Part shown: in pieces, positions 34,590 through 46,631 of the stretch
How the letters are laid out: every line of letters starts with the position of its first letter
How positions within the stretch are numbered: the stretch's first letter is position 1
DNA from: Guadua angustifolia
Taxonomy: Eukaryota; Streptophyta; Magnoliopsida; Poales; Poaceae
Reading direction: 5' to 3'
Assembly: GCA_036346375.1 (NCBI GenBank)
Contig: CM070508.1
Location: 17,602,852-17,666,851, forward strand
DNA: 64,000 bases
Translations under genes and position numbers: made by a program
The notes under the pieces: model-generated
What the model was told of the DNA's origin: nothing
What the model saw: only the letters and a program-made list of their open reading frames with translations
Databases searched by the model: none

Positions 34590-36382
34590 CAGAACCGTTT
34601 ACTGCCGATGAAAATGTTGATCCGGATTGCATTCTGCCGGTCATTGAGCCCAGCCCAGAGTTACACAGGCTATGATGATTGAGGAATTACGTAATGAATT
34701 CTCATACGAGGAAATTGGCCATGCTTTGTTCCAGGTTGGTCCATTGAAAGCACCTGGACCAAAATGGATTCGAGACGGTTTTTTCAGAGGAATAGGAGTG
34801 CTTTAAAAGAGGATATATCCAGGGCGGTGAAGAAAATTTTTGAAACCGGACATATGCCAGAGGGCATAAATGACACTTCTATTGTGCTAATTCCAAAGGG
34901 TAATAATCCGGAGGAATTAGAGATTTCCGGCCCATAAATATGTGCAATGTGATTTATAAAGTTGTCTCCGAATGCATGGTGAATAGACTTCGCCCGGTTC
35001 TAGAGGAGATAATATCGCTAGATCAGAGTGCCTTCGTTCCTGGGAGACTAATCGCTGATAATGCTCTGATTGCTTTTGAGTGCCTGATGTTATTCAGAAT
35101 TGCCATTCGGACAGGGACAGTTATTGTGCGTATAAGCTGGATTTATCCAAGGCGTGCGACCGGTGTACTGGAATTTTTTGTAACAAGTGATGTTGAAGCT
35201 GGGCTTTCATAGTTGTGGGGTTCACCGGGTGATGGCTTGTGTCACCTCAGTACGCTACTCGGTTCGCATCAATGGGACACAGTTGTGTCTTTTCTAGCCT
35301 TCCGTGTATTAGTCAATGTTAAATATGGTGATTTGTGTCTGGATTTTTAAAAGTTAAAAAGAAATATTAGATAAGTCTTAATAGGATTAGAATCTCTAAT
35401 TCTAATGAGAGTAGAATTATTATTTGCTTTGGAGGAGAACTAGAGAGGCTATATAGATCTAGAGGGTGATCATAGATAACCCAACCAACCAAGAAGCCAC
35501 AAACTAACTCATCTAGAGTAAAAGGTGCACAAGAAGATTAGATATTACATTATTCTTTTGCACTAGAGAGGTTGTAAGAGGGCGATAATCTCTTATACTC
35601 TTTTAAGGTTGTACTTTATGAATTTACAGCTGGTTTTGTCAAATCTTTATCTTTTATTGTGATTATTTCAACGTTATTATTTTGGTTCTTTGTAAGATTC
35701 ATCTGATTTATTCTTGAAACCGTGTGAAAGCATGGCGAGGAGCCGAGGAGAAGGGTACTATACATGGTGTTCGAGTTGGAAGGAGAGCTCCGTCTATCTC
35801 TTACCTTCTGTTCGCTGATGACAGTCTCCTGTTCTTCAAGGCAAATGACAGTGAAGCATCGTCAGTGAGGCAGATTCTAGAGAGTTTTGAACGGAGGACA
35901 CGGCAGCTTATCAATCCTTTCATGTGCTCACTGTTGTTTTCTGATTTCTGCCCTCGAGAATCCAAAACTAGTATCATGAATTTGTTGGGTGTTCATCATG
36001 AAGCTTTTGAAGCAAAGTACTCGGGTCTGCCGACCCCGCATGGCAGGTTGAAAGGAGATGTTTTTAAACCTCTGTTGGAGAGGGTCTGCATTCTGCAAAC
36101 GTGCTATGGCTTGGCGAGAGAAATTTCTGTCGGCAGGCGAAAAGGAAGTGTTGATCAACCTACATTGCGAGTGTTTTCAGGTTGTCGACTTCTATTTGTG
36201 ATGATATTAATAAACTGCTTTGGTATGTCTAGTGTTGAGCGGAGAAGGGCGTTCGAAAAATGCATTGGGTTCCCGTGTGCACAAGTCCTAAAGGCGAAGT
36301 ACTATCCTAATGGTAACCTGCTGGTCACGGTGTTCTCTGGGAACGCATTGCCAACGTGGAGGGCTATTGAATTTAAGGCCTA
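34590..36382 (+). pseudogene. LINE-1 remnant B (reverse transcriptase)
   Basis: In several frames it encodes RVT_1 blocks: PLKAPGP, then DTSIVLIPKGNN, then VVSECMVNRLRPVLEEIISL and DQSAFVPGRLIADNALIAFE (34940-35110), and after an insertion SISYLLFADDSLLFFKAN with the FADD active site at 35811-35822. The frame continues to a stop at 36382. Many frameshifts; the endonuclease and 3' end are missing. Confidence 0.7.
35317..35701 (+). mobile_element. Probable Copia-type LTR insertion in LINE B
   Basis: A 385-base AT-rich block separates LINE reverse transcriptase motifs on either side. It begins TGTTAAATATGG and ends GATTCA, and contains ATATAGATC and polypyrimidine sequences typical of short Copia LTRs. 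No matching 5-base duplication was found and some LINE codons are missing at the junction, so the boundaries are tentative. Confidence 0.4.
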
Positions 36383-36448
36383 ATTTGGACAGTGGGTGAG
36401 GGCAGAAAAATCAAGATTTGGACAGTGGGTGATGGCAGACAGATCAAG
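36383..36448. repeat. 33-base tandem duplication
   Basis: Two copies of ATTTGGACAGTGGGTGA..., starting at 36383 and 36416. Confidence 0.8.
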
Positions 36449-39400
36449 ATTCGGAGTAAAAAAGTAAAATGAAATGAGCCATTTTACTTTCATATGAACT
36501 CCAAATTAAAACATGTATAGATGAAATTTAAAACAAAAATTAGATAAAAATTAATAGTTGGATTTACATACAAATTCTAACCTAAAACTCATATGCAAAA
36601 TTAAATAAAAAATGAAAATTAGCATAAATTCTAAATGAAAAACAAAAGAAAATTAATTATTTGATTTTTATACGAATTCCAAATAAAAACCTGAAAAACT
36701 CATGGAGAGTCGCTAAGAAGAAGGAGAAATATGCTAGAAATTCTCACAAAAAAGTAAAACATCCAACACTTAACTGGTAGGCTCTAACTAAGTTGAACTA
36801 TATATAATGTCATTGGATGTTATTATTTAAAGAAAACATCTAAGTCTATCTAATAGATCTGAGTTATAATGGTTTAGATTAAAAGAAATAGTCCATGCCA
36901 AGTATAATATAAAATAACATAAGTTCAGAATAAAAAAGAAATTAGCAATTTTATTTCCGCACAAACTCTAAATTAAAAACCGTACATAGCTAATGTTAAT
37001 GTTCAAGATCTAGGGTCTATAGATTGAGCTTATGATTTAAAATGATTACAGGCATTCAAGGAAACAAGACTATGAAAAAGGAAACGAGAGATTGCTTCTT
37101 ATTTGCCAAGCGGTTTAATAGAGTACAATTGTTACAAAATCTAAATGCTAGATCGATTCTAGATGCCCCTTGATAGTACAAATGGCCTCTTTATTTATAT
37201 AGAATGAAGAGATGGTAGTTATGCTTCAAAATTGTGTCATACGACCAGTCTTTCTGCCAAATAGTGTCTTCTTACTAAAAAGTGCATTTTCAGAGATAAC
37301 TTCTGAATAGTTATTCGTACCTATCAAAAAAATATCCACATGGTACACATGTGCAGAGATAACCGCCTATCCCAACCAGCATGACTGGTAGAGACAGGTG
37401 TTTTACTAGTCGGGGATGACAAATGTGAGACCAAGTACTAGACACATCAGCAAACTGGTCAAAATCATAACCAAGTAACTGAACATGAGTCTTATTTTTT
37501 TTATGGGCTTTTCTTTATAAGTTACGGAACCAAATAGAATATGGCCTTTAATTCTCATCAGCTAAAATTTGGAACAAAAATTAGCAGTTGGATTTGTATA
37601 TCAATTCTAACATAAAATCAATATTCTGAACTAAATAAAAAAATAACAATAGAATTAACAGCTTAGATTAGAAGAAAGAGTCCAGACAAGTACAACAAAA
37701 AATAACAAAAAATCAAGAAAAAATAAAAAGAAAACCAACCATTCAACTTTTATACAAACTCCAAATTAAAACATGTAAGTTGAAATTTAGAATAAAAATT
37801 AGAAAAAATGGCAGTTGGATTTATATATGAATTCTAACATAAAACTCTCGTGTGGAATTAAATAAAAAATAATAATAATAGTTTACATAAATTCAGAATA
37901 AAAACTAAATGAAATTAGCTATTTGATTTTCATACTTACTCTAAATTTAAAATTAAAATTCAAAATAAAAAACTAGCAGCAAAAAATAACATAAGAATAA
38001 AAATATAAGGAAATTAAGGATTGTTTTTTAGTTCCATACTAAGTGAAAAATATAACTTTTAATTTTATTCATAATTAAAATATTAGAAATATGCTATTTT
38101 AAGAAAAAAGTAAGGTAATGAATATTATATATATATATATATATATATATTATTAACCATTATATAATAAAAGTACAGGTTTTACTGTCGCTAAGAATTA
38201 TATATAATATGGTAAAAATTCTCAAAAAAAGAACATTCTGACTCTTTATTTTGTGGACCCCGTGGAGTGAAGAGACGAAGAGGGTAATATATCGATAGGT
38301 GTTCACTTGGTTATATCGGTATAAGTTATATGATGTGTACTAAAAGAAATATCGAGAGAAAGAGGCAAGCATGCTTGCCACAGTGAAATTAAGAAATGAT
38401 GATATAAAATGAAAAATGTTATGTTATGCTATGTTCACTGTTTTGCTATGCAAGTATTTGGGGAAGAAAGTTTCGGTCATATGTAACAAGTATTAGGAAG
38501 TGAGTGAGTATATTCTTTTTTATAATATATAATATCAAAATATCTCAAATTGAGTTCTGCAATGATGTCTCTACCTTCTAAACAAGAAAAATCTCATATG
38601 TATTACTAAGTCAGTTAAATATGCTTTAAGTATGATGTATAGTGCGTATGCCACACCTTGCTAGTAAGAAAACAATTACAGAAGAGAGAAAAGATGGAAT
38701 GGAAGAAAGACGGGGTGCACGTTGACATGTCCTATGGCCACATGCAAGCACGGATCTGCATCCGCGTGCAGATCGGATCTCCGACAAGGGGAGGAAGAAG
38801 ACGCCTCGCCGGCCTCACGCGTCTGATCTGTTTGCACATTCCCCTGCATGCGCCGATTCGCCGAATGTATGTGCATGTCTGTGCGTGTCCGGTCAAATTA
38901 CTGCTTGGCTAGTGCGTGAGAGCTATCAAGCTGCTACGGTTATCAGCTCACATGGCCTTTGCCTTAGAAACTAGCTCGCTTCACCAACCGCTACGTGGCA
39001 TGTTTGTTATTGGTTTCAACATAACACAACTGATTCCCTTAAAAAAAAACCAACTGATATCTCATGGCATAGCATTTTTTTAAGGTAACTATCGTGGTGT
39101 GGCTTGTCTAGTGACGGGCAACTTCATACAAATTTCATGAGAATCTATCCATATAATTAAAAGTAACCAGTAATATTCAAGGCACGTCGTTCGTTTTAAG
39201 AGTAAGAAAATCTCGTAATAATTTTAAAAAAATCCTAAAAATTCTCACGTTAATCGAAAAAAAGAGAAGTGCCTCCACCACTCATTTTGGTGAGCCAGAT
39301 TATAACGACGCAAATTAATCATATATAGATATTAGAGTCATATAAAAAAAATACAATTATGTTTCAATTATAGGAAGTAGAGTTGTATATCAAAGACAAC

Positions 39401-40420
39401 TTGTATCATAATATCTAGTCAACCAGTTAAGTGACTAAATTTGCTAGTTATATTATTAAAGCAAAGGCAAAAGAAACCACCACTTCACTCTCAAAGCTAA
39501 AAACTTTCATATTAATTGGAGAGAAAAGAGAAAGATCTACACCATTAATCATAACGGTCTAGATTAAAAGAAAGAGTCTATGTCAAATATAATCCAAATA
39601 ACAACTAAAAGTTAAAACAAAAAATAAAATAAGGAATTTGATTTCCATACCAATTCCTAAGTAAAATATGTAAATAAAAACAATTCTGGATAAAAATGAA
39701 ACAAAAATTAGCAATTGGATTCATTACGAATTCCAACAGAAATAACCGAAATTCAGAATAAAAAAATAAAATTAGCAATTTAATTTCAATACAAATTCCA
39801 AAGTAAAATATATAACTGTAAATCAAAATAAAAATTAGCAATTGAATTAGCATATGAATTCCAACCAAAAAGTTGAAATTCAAAATAGAAAACAAAAAGA
39901 AATTTGCATTTTGATTTTTGTACAATTTCAAAGAAAAATCCTTCAATAAAAAATCAGAATAGATTAAATAAAATCAGTAATTTGGTTTCCATACAAATTT
40001 CTAAGTAAAATCCTTAAATAAATACAATTTAGAATATACATTAAATAAATATTTGCAATTGGATTTGTACATGAATTTAACAAAAATAATTGAAATTTAT
40101 ATAAAAATATAATAAATTATCAATTTGATTTTAATATGAATTCCAAAATAAAATACGTAAATATCTTTAATTTTGAAAAAAGTAAGCAAAAAGTACCAAT
40201 TGGATTGTTATACAAACTCCAAAAAAATTGAAATATGAGTAAAAAAATTGTAATTTGATTTCCATAGAATTGCAAAGTAAAACCCCTAAATAATTAAAAT
40301 TCAAAATAAAATAAATAAATTAGCAATTTGATTTGTATACAAACTCCAATAAAAACAAAGAAACTCCAATAAAAATAACTAAAGGTTTTAATAAAAATAA
40401 AAGTTACAACAAAGATAGCA
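36449..40420. repeat. AT-rich degenerate tandem-like repeats
   Basis: Blocks at about 36480-36990, 37560-38000 and 39600-40380 hold many diverged copies of a ~65-75 base motif of the form AATTAGCAATTGGATTT..ATACGAATTCCAA..TAAAA. No ORF. A fragment resembling a minus-strand Copia LTR (TTTATTTATATAGAATGAAG) lies near 37190, and a (TA)n run near 38125-38150. Origin unknown. Confidence 0.55.
38640..39010. other. GC-richer island in AT-rich repeats, unidentified
   Basis: About 370 bases of distinctly higher GC. A short inverted motif (GGATCTGCATCCGCGTGCAGATC) lies near 38750. The 84-codon plus-strand frame at 38658-38912 shows no family resemblance. It could be a transposon-captured gene fragment or a promoter; I cannot tell. 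Confidence 0.25.
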
Positions 40421-41206
40421 TGAATGGTGTTGGAGGAGACCATGAAGGAGTGTAATGCTGTTGATTTATCCAAATGGGACGTGAACCCACTATGAAACAA
40501 AGAGCTATGACAATGGTATGTGTGATGAGGACAATATCATGTTGCCTACCTTAGCCATTCGACAAGGACAATGTTGTGCTACTCGCCAAAGTCGTTGAAG
40601 AGAAAAATCAGAGTCAAAGGAGCCAAGGGCCATGACAACGAGTAGTGAACGTTAGTATTGTTGAAGAAGTCCTTGTACAAATAAGCTCGATAATGAAGAA
40701 GCTTTGATAGGGAGGAGTTGAAGCTTTGAAAATGAGCTATAACAATATAGGGCCATCAGGTAGATGGGAGCGTGCCATCACTGTTAAGGAGGATGATGTC
40801 ACCGGTGATGGTGACAAGATTTTTCGTATCTTAGATAACGACTAAAGTAGATATGTCGACATCTGTGAATATGTTAGGTCACCACGATTAGCAAGGAAGC
40901 CAAAGCATTGAGGTGGCCAATGTTGAAGAAGAGAAGCATCGATAAGGGAGAAGAGGAACATTGAACATGTATAACATTATGCATGTGTATATACATGCAT
41001 GCATTTGTACAAATAGAAACACATGTGTAAAGAAGCAGAGAAGCAAAGAGCTTGAAGTAGAGATGACACAACCATAGGGAATACACTTAGGGATATCTGA
41101 GAGAGCATGACGGGTGTCCTTGGCAGGGATCAACGATGGTTGCATGTGTATGCATATTTGATGTTGCAACTGTTAGTGTTAAGCAATAATTAGAGAAAAA
41201 TAGAAG
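40421..41206. other. Unassigned DNA left of the Ty3 insertion
   Basis: Moderately GC-rich, with GACAATGTTGTGCTACTCGC-like segments that look like decayed repeat or gene sequence. No frame of substance. Confidence 0.3.
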
Positions 41207-41211
41207 ATAAC

Positions 41212-41920
41212 TGTCGGGGATTGGCTACACTGTACCGGTACGACCATCCGAAGCTCGGGACTAGGCCGACCATGCTCTTGCCCGGATGTCGCCTGCGAGG
41301 CCGACCTTCGGACTAGCCCGGCTCACGGAACTACCCCGCCCCCGAGCGAGCCAAGCCCGGGGGCCCGCGACAAGGCGACGTGGCATTAAATGCCGCGCGG
41401 CTCGAGGGATCGCCCGCCCGGAGACTACGCTGCCACGGTCTGCGCCGACTTGGGTCGCCCATCGCACTCCACGCCCGTGGTGCTCGTGGCGGCGCTGCCC
41501 TTTACCGCCCACGCCCTCTCTGCAGAGAACGCCTGTAATTACTGACTTGTCTCCTGTAAATTCCCTATAAATACCCCCCTGGCACAATGTATTAGGGGTT
41601 GGACCTTCTGTACTACACCCATACTTGCACACCCCGCTTGCTCACGGGAGCCCCTAGCATTGATCAGGCCCCCGGGCAAGTGCTTTGTAACCCGTTTTCG
41701 CATACTAGTGCAATCACTGGACGTAGGGTTATTATCTCCCCCGCGAGAGGCCCGAACCAGGTAAAAAACGTCCCCCCGAGTTCTCCGGTTGTCCCGCTTG
41801 CCTCGACCCGTAGCTCGGCACGCCCTTGGACGTACGACCCTTGCGGGAAAGGGGCCTGAAGTTGATCCCTCATTCGACAAGTAAGCTCGGTGAAGGACCC
41901 CCTGTCCCGAATCGCCGACA
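41212..41920 (+). repeat. 5' LTR of the Ty3 element
   Basis: TGTCGGGG...CCGACA, 709 bases. From the TATA box to the end it matches the 3' LTR except for one C in a run of C. Most other differences fall at about 41385-41540. Confidence 0.95.
41566..41573 (+). promoter_or_regulatory. TATA box of the 5' LTR
   Basis: TATAAATA in a GC-rich LTR. The same box is at 52310-52317 in the 3' LTR. Transcription would start about 30 bases downstream. Confidence 0.75.
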
Positions 41921-41922
41921 GC

Positions 41923-41940
41923 TGGCGCCGTCCGTGGGGA
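41923..41940 (+). other. Primer-binding site of the Ty3 element
   Basis: TGGCGCCGTCCGTGGGGA lies two bases after the 5' LTR. This site is typical of Tat-type elements. I do not assign the tRNA without a search. Confidence 0.8.
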
Positions 41941-41974
41941 CCGACTGAAGTCCTCCTGCAGGGAATCCCTGAGG

Positions 41975-43897
41975 ATGCCGAACTCGCAAGACAACCAAGA
42001 CCTTTGCGTCTTCGACGACGTAGAGGACGACGACGCGTACTACGCCAGCGATGGTGTGGGCGGTGCGGCCGACCCAGAGGGCCACACCGAAACCGGGAGT
42101 CTTTCCCCGGCGGCTGCAGCGCGAGAGCGATTCCTCCGCGAGCCGATACCCTCATCCGCGGGAGGAGTCCCGGCCCGAACGATCCCGATGCTCCCGACCG
42201 TCTGGAGCTCGGCCAGGACGCGGCATATGACACCTCCTCGGAGTCGTGTTCGCGGTCCTGGTGCCCCCGCAGTGTCAACGTGACGGGGAGAAATGAGATC
42301 CAGGAGGAGCAATCTCCGGGGATCTCCCCCCATCGCCAGCATGGTGCCAACGGCAGCCATCTGGAATTGTCCCCGGGCATGCTCCCGGCGGCCGACCCCG
42401 GTCAACCGGAGGGAGGACGCGACGCCGGGGCCGGCGACCAGGCCCGCAAGGAGACCAGCGATTATCACTCCCAGGAACACGCTCGCCACCGTATCCCGAG
42501 GTCGCCTCCGTCGCTCCCAGAGCGCCGAGCGTCTTCGCACCATGGCGGCGGTGCGTGCGCGGCCTCGAGCCTCTCCAACCCTGCGGATTTGGCGGCCATG
42601 GGAGCCCTAGTGGCCGAGAACCTAGAAATGCTCGCCACTGACATGGGCCTCCCTGCGCCTACCGGCGTTCCAGGGGCTCGGAGCGTTTTCCGGGACCGAA
42701 AGCGCCATTCCCCGGCCGATGTCCCCCGAAGCCCTGCTCGGGGGGACCACGGGAAGCAGCATCGGCGTCGCGAGGACGTTCGGAGCAGTCCCCGGCCGCC
42801 CCCTCGGGCTCGCGGTCATGTCTCACCCGTCCGCGAGCGTTCCGCGTGCTCCACCTCGAACCAGCCGTCGTCGCGCCGGCGCGAAGGCGTGTTTTCTCGC
42901 CTCGCCTTGTGCGCAAAGGACCGCTTGGGCTCCGGTCGCCACGATCGCTACGCCCGGAGGGGCCGCCATGATGGGCCGGCATTCGGGTGCCGGGCTTTCT
43001 CGGCGGCCCTCCGGGAGGTCACGTGGCCGAGCAAGTTCAAGCCCGGCCACATCGAAGCGCTTCAACGGACTCGAACCCGGACGAAGTTTCTCTCGATCTA
43101 CTCCACCGCCATCCAAAGCGGTGGCGAGATGAGGGGTCATGGTCAACTACCTCCCTACGGTCCTCGACGGCTCCGCCCGAACGTGGCTCTTCAACCAGAA
43201 GGAGGGATCAATCCGCTCATGGGGGCAGCTCTCTGAGGCCCTGCGGGCAAACTTTCAGAGTTGCTATACACGCCCGGGCAACGAGCGCGACCTCGAGCGG
43301 CTGATCCAGACTGATAAAGAAACGTTACGTGATTTTGTCCAAAGGTTCATCAAGGTGAGGAACTCCATTCCGAGCATCTCGGACGAGGCGGTAGTCCGGG
43401 CCTTCAAGTTCGGGGTCCGCGACGTCCGCTTCACACAAGACTTGGAGATCCACCCGGACCTGTCGGCCAACGAGCTGTTCCGTATGGCCGACCGCTACGC
43501 CAACGCCGATGAGGCCGTACAATGGAAGAGGGCGCTCGACGAGGGCAAGTTGCCGCCCCAGCCGGGCCTGGAGGGCTCTCCGAGCACGAGACCCTCGGGT
43601 CCCGGCGGCAAAAAGGCAAACAAGAAAAAGAAGTCGCGGACACCTGATACGGTGGCGGCCGTCGACCGCCGGCAGCCCCGCGCCCCGCCGACCGGGCAGC
43701 GTGGGGGCGATCATGATCGATCCGCAGCAGCGATCAGGCGATCGACCAAGGTCGCGCGGTCGAGGTCCGGACGGCCAAGAAGGCGGCGGCGGGATCGCGG
43801 CGAAGGCGCCCGTGGCGCGCGCTCGCCGCTCCACCAAGTAATCGGCCACGACCTCCAGAATCGCAGAACTTGGGCGTCTGCTGGAGAAGTTCTCTGA
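41975..43897 (+). pseudogene. Ty3 gag (frameshifted)
   Basis: A likely start at 41975 (MPNSQDNQDLCVFDD) opens an acidic N-terminus. The frame then shifts several times through an Arg/Pro-rich region. The capsid core (Retrotrans_gag) is clear at 43139-43560, with LDGSARTWLFNQ, FQSCYTRPGNERDL, DFVQRFIKVRNSIP and ELFRMADRYANADEA. A basic C-terminal tail (KKANKKKKSR) would bind RNA; no CCHC knuckle was seen. It forms the particle shell in the family. Confidence 0.75.
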
Positions 43898-44660
43898 GGC
43901 GAGGACCCATGCCGACTCTCCCGAGCAAGGGAGAGAGTGGTAAAGGCAAGGATCCCACGGAAGACGACGACGACATGGCTTATCAGGAGCCCCACAATCA
44001 CATCGCCGTCATATTCGGGGGCTCCTCGGCCTACAAATCCCGTAGGGACTTGAAGGAGGCCGCGCGGGAGGTTGGCCACATCGCCCAAGGCAAGCCACCC
44101 GTGCAACAGCTCAGGTGGTCTGAGCTGCCTATCACGTTCTCCAAGGATGATTGTCCCCTTGGAATGACTAAACCCCAGAAGCTCCCGTTGGTCGTAAGCC
44201 CGACCATCAGCAACGCAAAAGTCGGCCGGGTTCTCGTCGACGGCGGAAGCTCCCTGGACCTCATATCTGTTAAGGTCCTGGACGAGATGCAGGTCCCTCG
44301 TTCTAAGATCAAGAGCATCGCTGTCCCGTTCTTTGGGATCGTCCCCGGCACCTCGATCAAGCCTTTGGGCGGATCGTCTTGCCCGTGACCTTCGGGGACA
44401 CTATGAACTTCAGGACCGAGCTAGTCAATTTCAAGTCGTGGACTTGGTCGGCCTATAACGCCATTCTTGGCGACCGGCCCTTTCGAGTTCATGGCCGCCA
44501 CGCACCACGCCTACCAATGCTGAAGGTCCCCGGGCCGAAAGGCGTCATCACCATAAAAGGCGACCACAGGGCGGCCCTGAGATGCGATGAGAAGTCCCTC
44601 GACATGGTCGGGCAGATGCCCCAGCGTGGCCCAGAAAGCGCCGGCGCCTTCCCGACCTAA
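43870..44660 (+). pseudogene. Ty3 aspartic protease (frameshifted)
   Basis: The retropepsin-like domain has the active-site motif DGGSS, with the Asp codon at 44239-44241, preceded by VGRVLV and followed by DLISVKVLDEM. The frame breaks at about 44380 (after KPLGGSS) and resumes with PVTFGDTMNFRTE. The family enzyme cleaves the gag-pol polyprotein. Confidence 0.8.
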
Positions 44661-44849
44661 AGTTACCCTCCAGCCCGGGGGAGAAACCAAGGCGGTCCCC
44701 CTCAGCGAGGCCGACCCGGCCAAGGTTCTCCATTTGGGGTCTTCCTTAGACCCCAAATAGGAACTCGAGCTCATCACCTTCCTCCGGAGGAACTCGGACG
44801 TGTTCGCCTGGGAGCCGTCCGATATGCCCGGGGTCCCAAGGAGGTGATC

Positions 44850-46085
44850 GAGCACTGAGCTAGCCGTCGGCTGGCAAAAGACCCGTCTGGCGAAGCTCAG
44901 CGATTTTCCCGAGAAACAGTAATAATCCGGGAGGAACTCGACAAGCTCCTCAAGGCCGGCTTCGTCCGAGAAGTCGGGCACACAGAGTGGCTGGCAAACT
45001 CGGTCATCGTCAAAAAGAAAGGGGGCAAATGGCGCATGTGTGTCGACCACACCGGCTTGAACGCTGCGTGCCCCAAGGACAACTTCCCTTTGCCGCGCAT
45101 TGACCAGCTGGTAGACGCGACGGCGGAGTCCCAGGTAATGAGTTTTTTGGATGCCTATTCGGGCTATCATCAGATTGGCTTGTTTCCAGGGGACGAGGAG
45201 AAGACTTCCTTCATCACGCCCTTCGGCACGTTCTGCTACACGACCATGTCCTTCGGTCTGCGGAACGCGGGGGCGACCTTCCAGCGCTTGATGCAAAAGA
45301 CTTTCCAGCGGCAGATAGGCCGGAACCTGGAAGTTTATGTAGATGATATCGTAGTTAAGACTAAAATCCCCTCAGGCCACGTGTCCGACCTTGAGGAGAC
45401 CTTTTGTAACCTCCGAAGGCATCGAATAAAGCTTAACCCCGAAAAGTGTGTTTTGGTGTAAGATCGAGCAAAGTACTCGGGTACATCATCGCCGCAGGCA
45501 TCGGTGCCAACCCGAGAAGATCGAAGCCATCGAGAGGATGCGCCCCCGAGATCGGTAAAGGAGGTCGCAGACCTCGGCCGGACGAATGGCATACTGAGCC
45601 GCTTCATTTCGGTCGGGCGAAGCGCCTACCCTTCTTTAAGGCGCCCGCAAACACGATGGTTTCATCACGACAGACGAGGCTAATCGTTCCTCGAGGAGCT
45701 AAAGCGGTACTGCCCGGCCCCGATCTTGGCCACACCGAGGTCAGGAGCCACTCTTGTTGTACTCGCAAAGAACGCCTGTGTCGAAGCGCAGATCGTGGTG
45801 GAGCGAGAAGGACGCAGCTGTTCGTGTACTACGTCGGCGAAGTGTTGCACGGCCAAAGGAGCGTTACCAGAGGTCGAAGCTCCTATACTCGCTGTCTCGA
45901 GCCTCGAGGAAGCTGCGCCACTATTTCCAAGCGCACGAGGTCGTCATCCCGACCAGCTTTCCACTTAGGGAGATCCTAAGAAACGGACGCCAGCGGCCGG
46001 ATAGCGAAGTGGGCCATGGAACTAGCAGAGTTCGATATCCACTTCTCTCGCTGCCGCGATCAAATCTCAGATTCTAGCGGACTTC
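44850..46085 (+). pseudogene. Ty3 reverse transcriptase with first RNase H (frameshifted)
   Basis: Clear reverse transcriptase blocks are SVIVKKKGGKWRMCVDHTGL, FPLPRIDQLVDAT, FLDAYSGYHQI, ITPFGTFCYTTMSFGLRNAG and the YVDD active site at 45336-45347, followed by LNPEKC. A stop at 45459-45461 follows a frameshift. 45460-46080 encodes the connected RNase H only in scattered frames. In the family it copies genomic RNA into DNA in the particle. Confidence 0.85.
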
Positions 46086-46631
46086 GTGGTGGAATGGACG
46101 AACCCAGCCCAGCCCACCACCAAGGACCATGAATCTGAGGCCGGTCGCTGGACCATGTACTTCGACGGGTCCCGAGCTTTCGAACGCTCGGGGGCTGGCG
46201 TTGTATTGGTATCCCCTCAGGGGGACCAGCTCCAGTACATCATTCAATTACACTTCCCCGCAACGAATAATGCGGCGGAGTATGAAGGCCTCTTGGCCGG
46301 CCTACGAGCGTCCAAGGCGCTCGGAGTCCAGCGGCTGACTGTGAAAGGCGATTCACAGCTGGTCGTCAACCAAGTCAACAAGGAGTATCAGTGTTTCGAT
46401 CGCTCAATGGCGCTTTACTTGGTTGAGGTCAGGAAGATGGAGCGGTACTTCAGAAATTTCGAAGTACTCTACATCCCCAGGAAGGATAATTCCCTGGCCG
46501 ACCAACTTTCCAAGGTCGGTTCCTCGCAGATGCCCGCCCCTCCGGGGGCGCTAGTCGAGCATCTGCACAAGCCCTCCATTCCTCTCGAGAGGAGGCACCA
46601 ACACAGATGCCCGCCCAGCCCGGGGCGCTAG
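46086..46631 (+). CDS. Second, archaeal-type RNase H domain of the Ty3 polyprotein
   Basis: An open frame of 181 codons. Catalytic carboxylates are visible: YFDGSRA (Asp), NNAAEYEGLLAGL (Glu), KGDSQLVVNQV (Asp) and PRKDNSLADQLS (Asp). A domain of this type after the reverse transcriptase/RNase H is a known hallmark of Tat elements and is thought to supplement the degenerate retroelement RNase H. It is part of the polyprotein, not a separate gene; the ATG at 46086 need not be a start. Just after the domain a ~79-base segment (ATGCCCGCCC...CTCCATTCC) is tandemly duplicated at 46529-46685. Confidence 0.8.
   Translation: MVEWTNPAQPTTKDHESEAGRWTMYFDGSRAFERSGAGVVLVSPQGDQLQYIIQLHFPATNNAAEYEGLLAGLRASKALGVQRLTVKGDSQLVVNQVNKEYQCFDRSMALYLVEVRKMERYFRNFEVLYIPRKDNSLADQLSKVGSSQMPAPPGALVEHLHKPSIPLERRHQHRCPPSPGR

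Noticed and set aside
35317..35701. Clean solo LTR call with target duplication
   Set aside because: The TG/CA ends look right but the flanking five bases (GTCAA and TCTGA) do not match, so it is kept only as a tentative insertion.
41890..43236. 448-codon plus-strand ORF as intact gag
   Set aside because: Most of it is a GC-rich shadow frame. The recognisable gag start (41975) and capsid core (43139 onward) lie in other frames.
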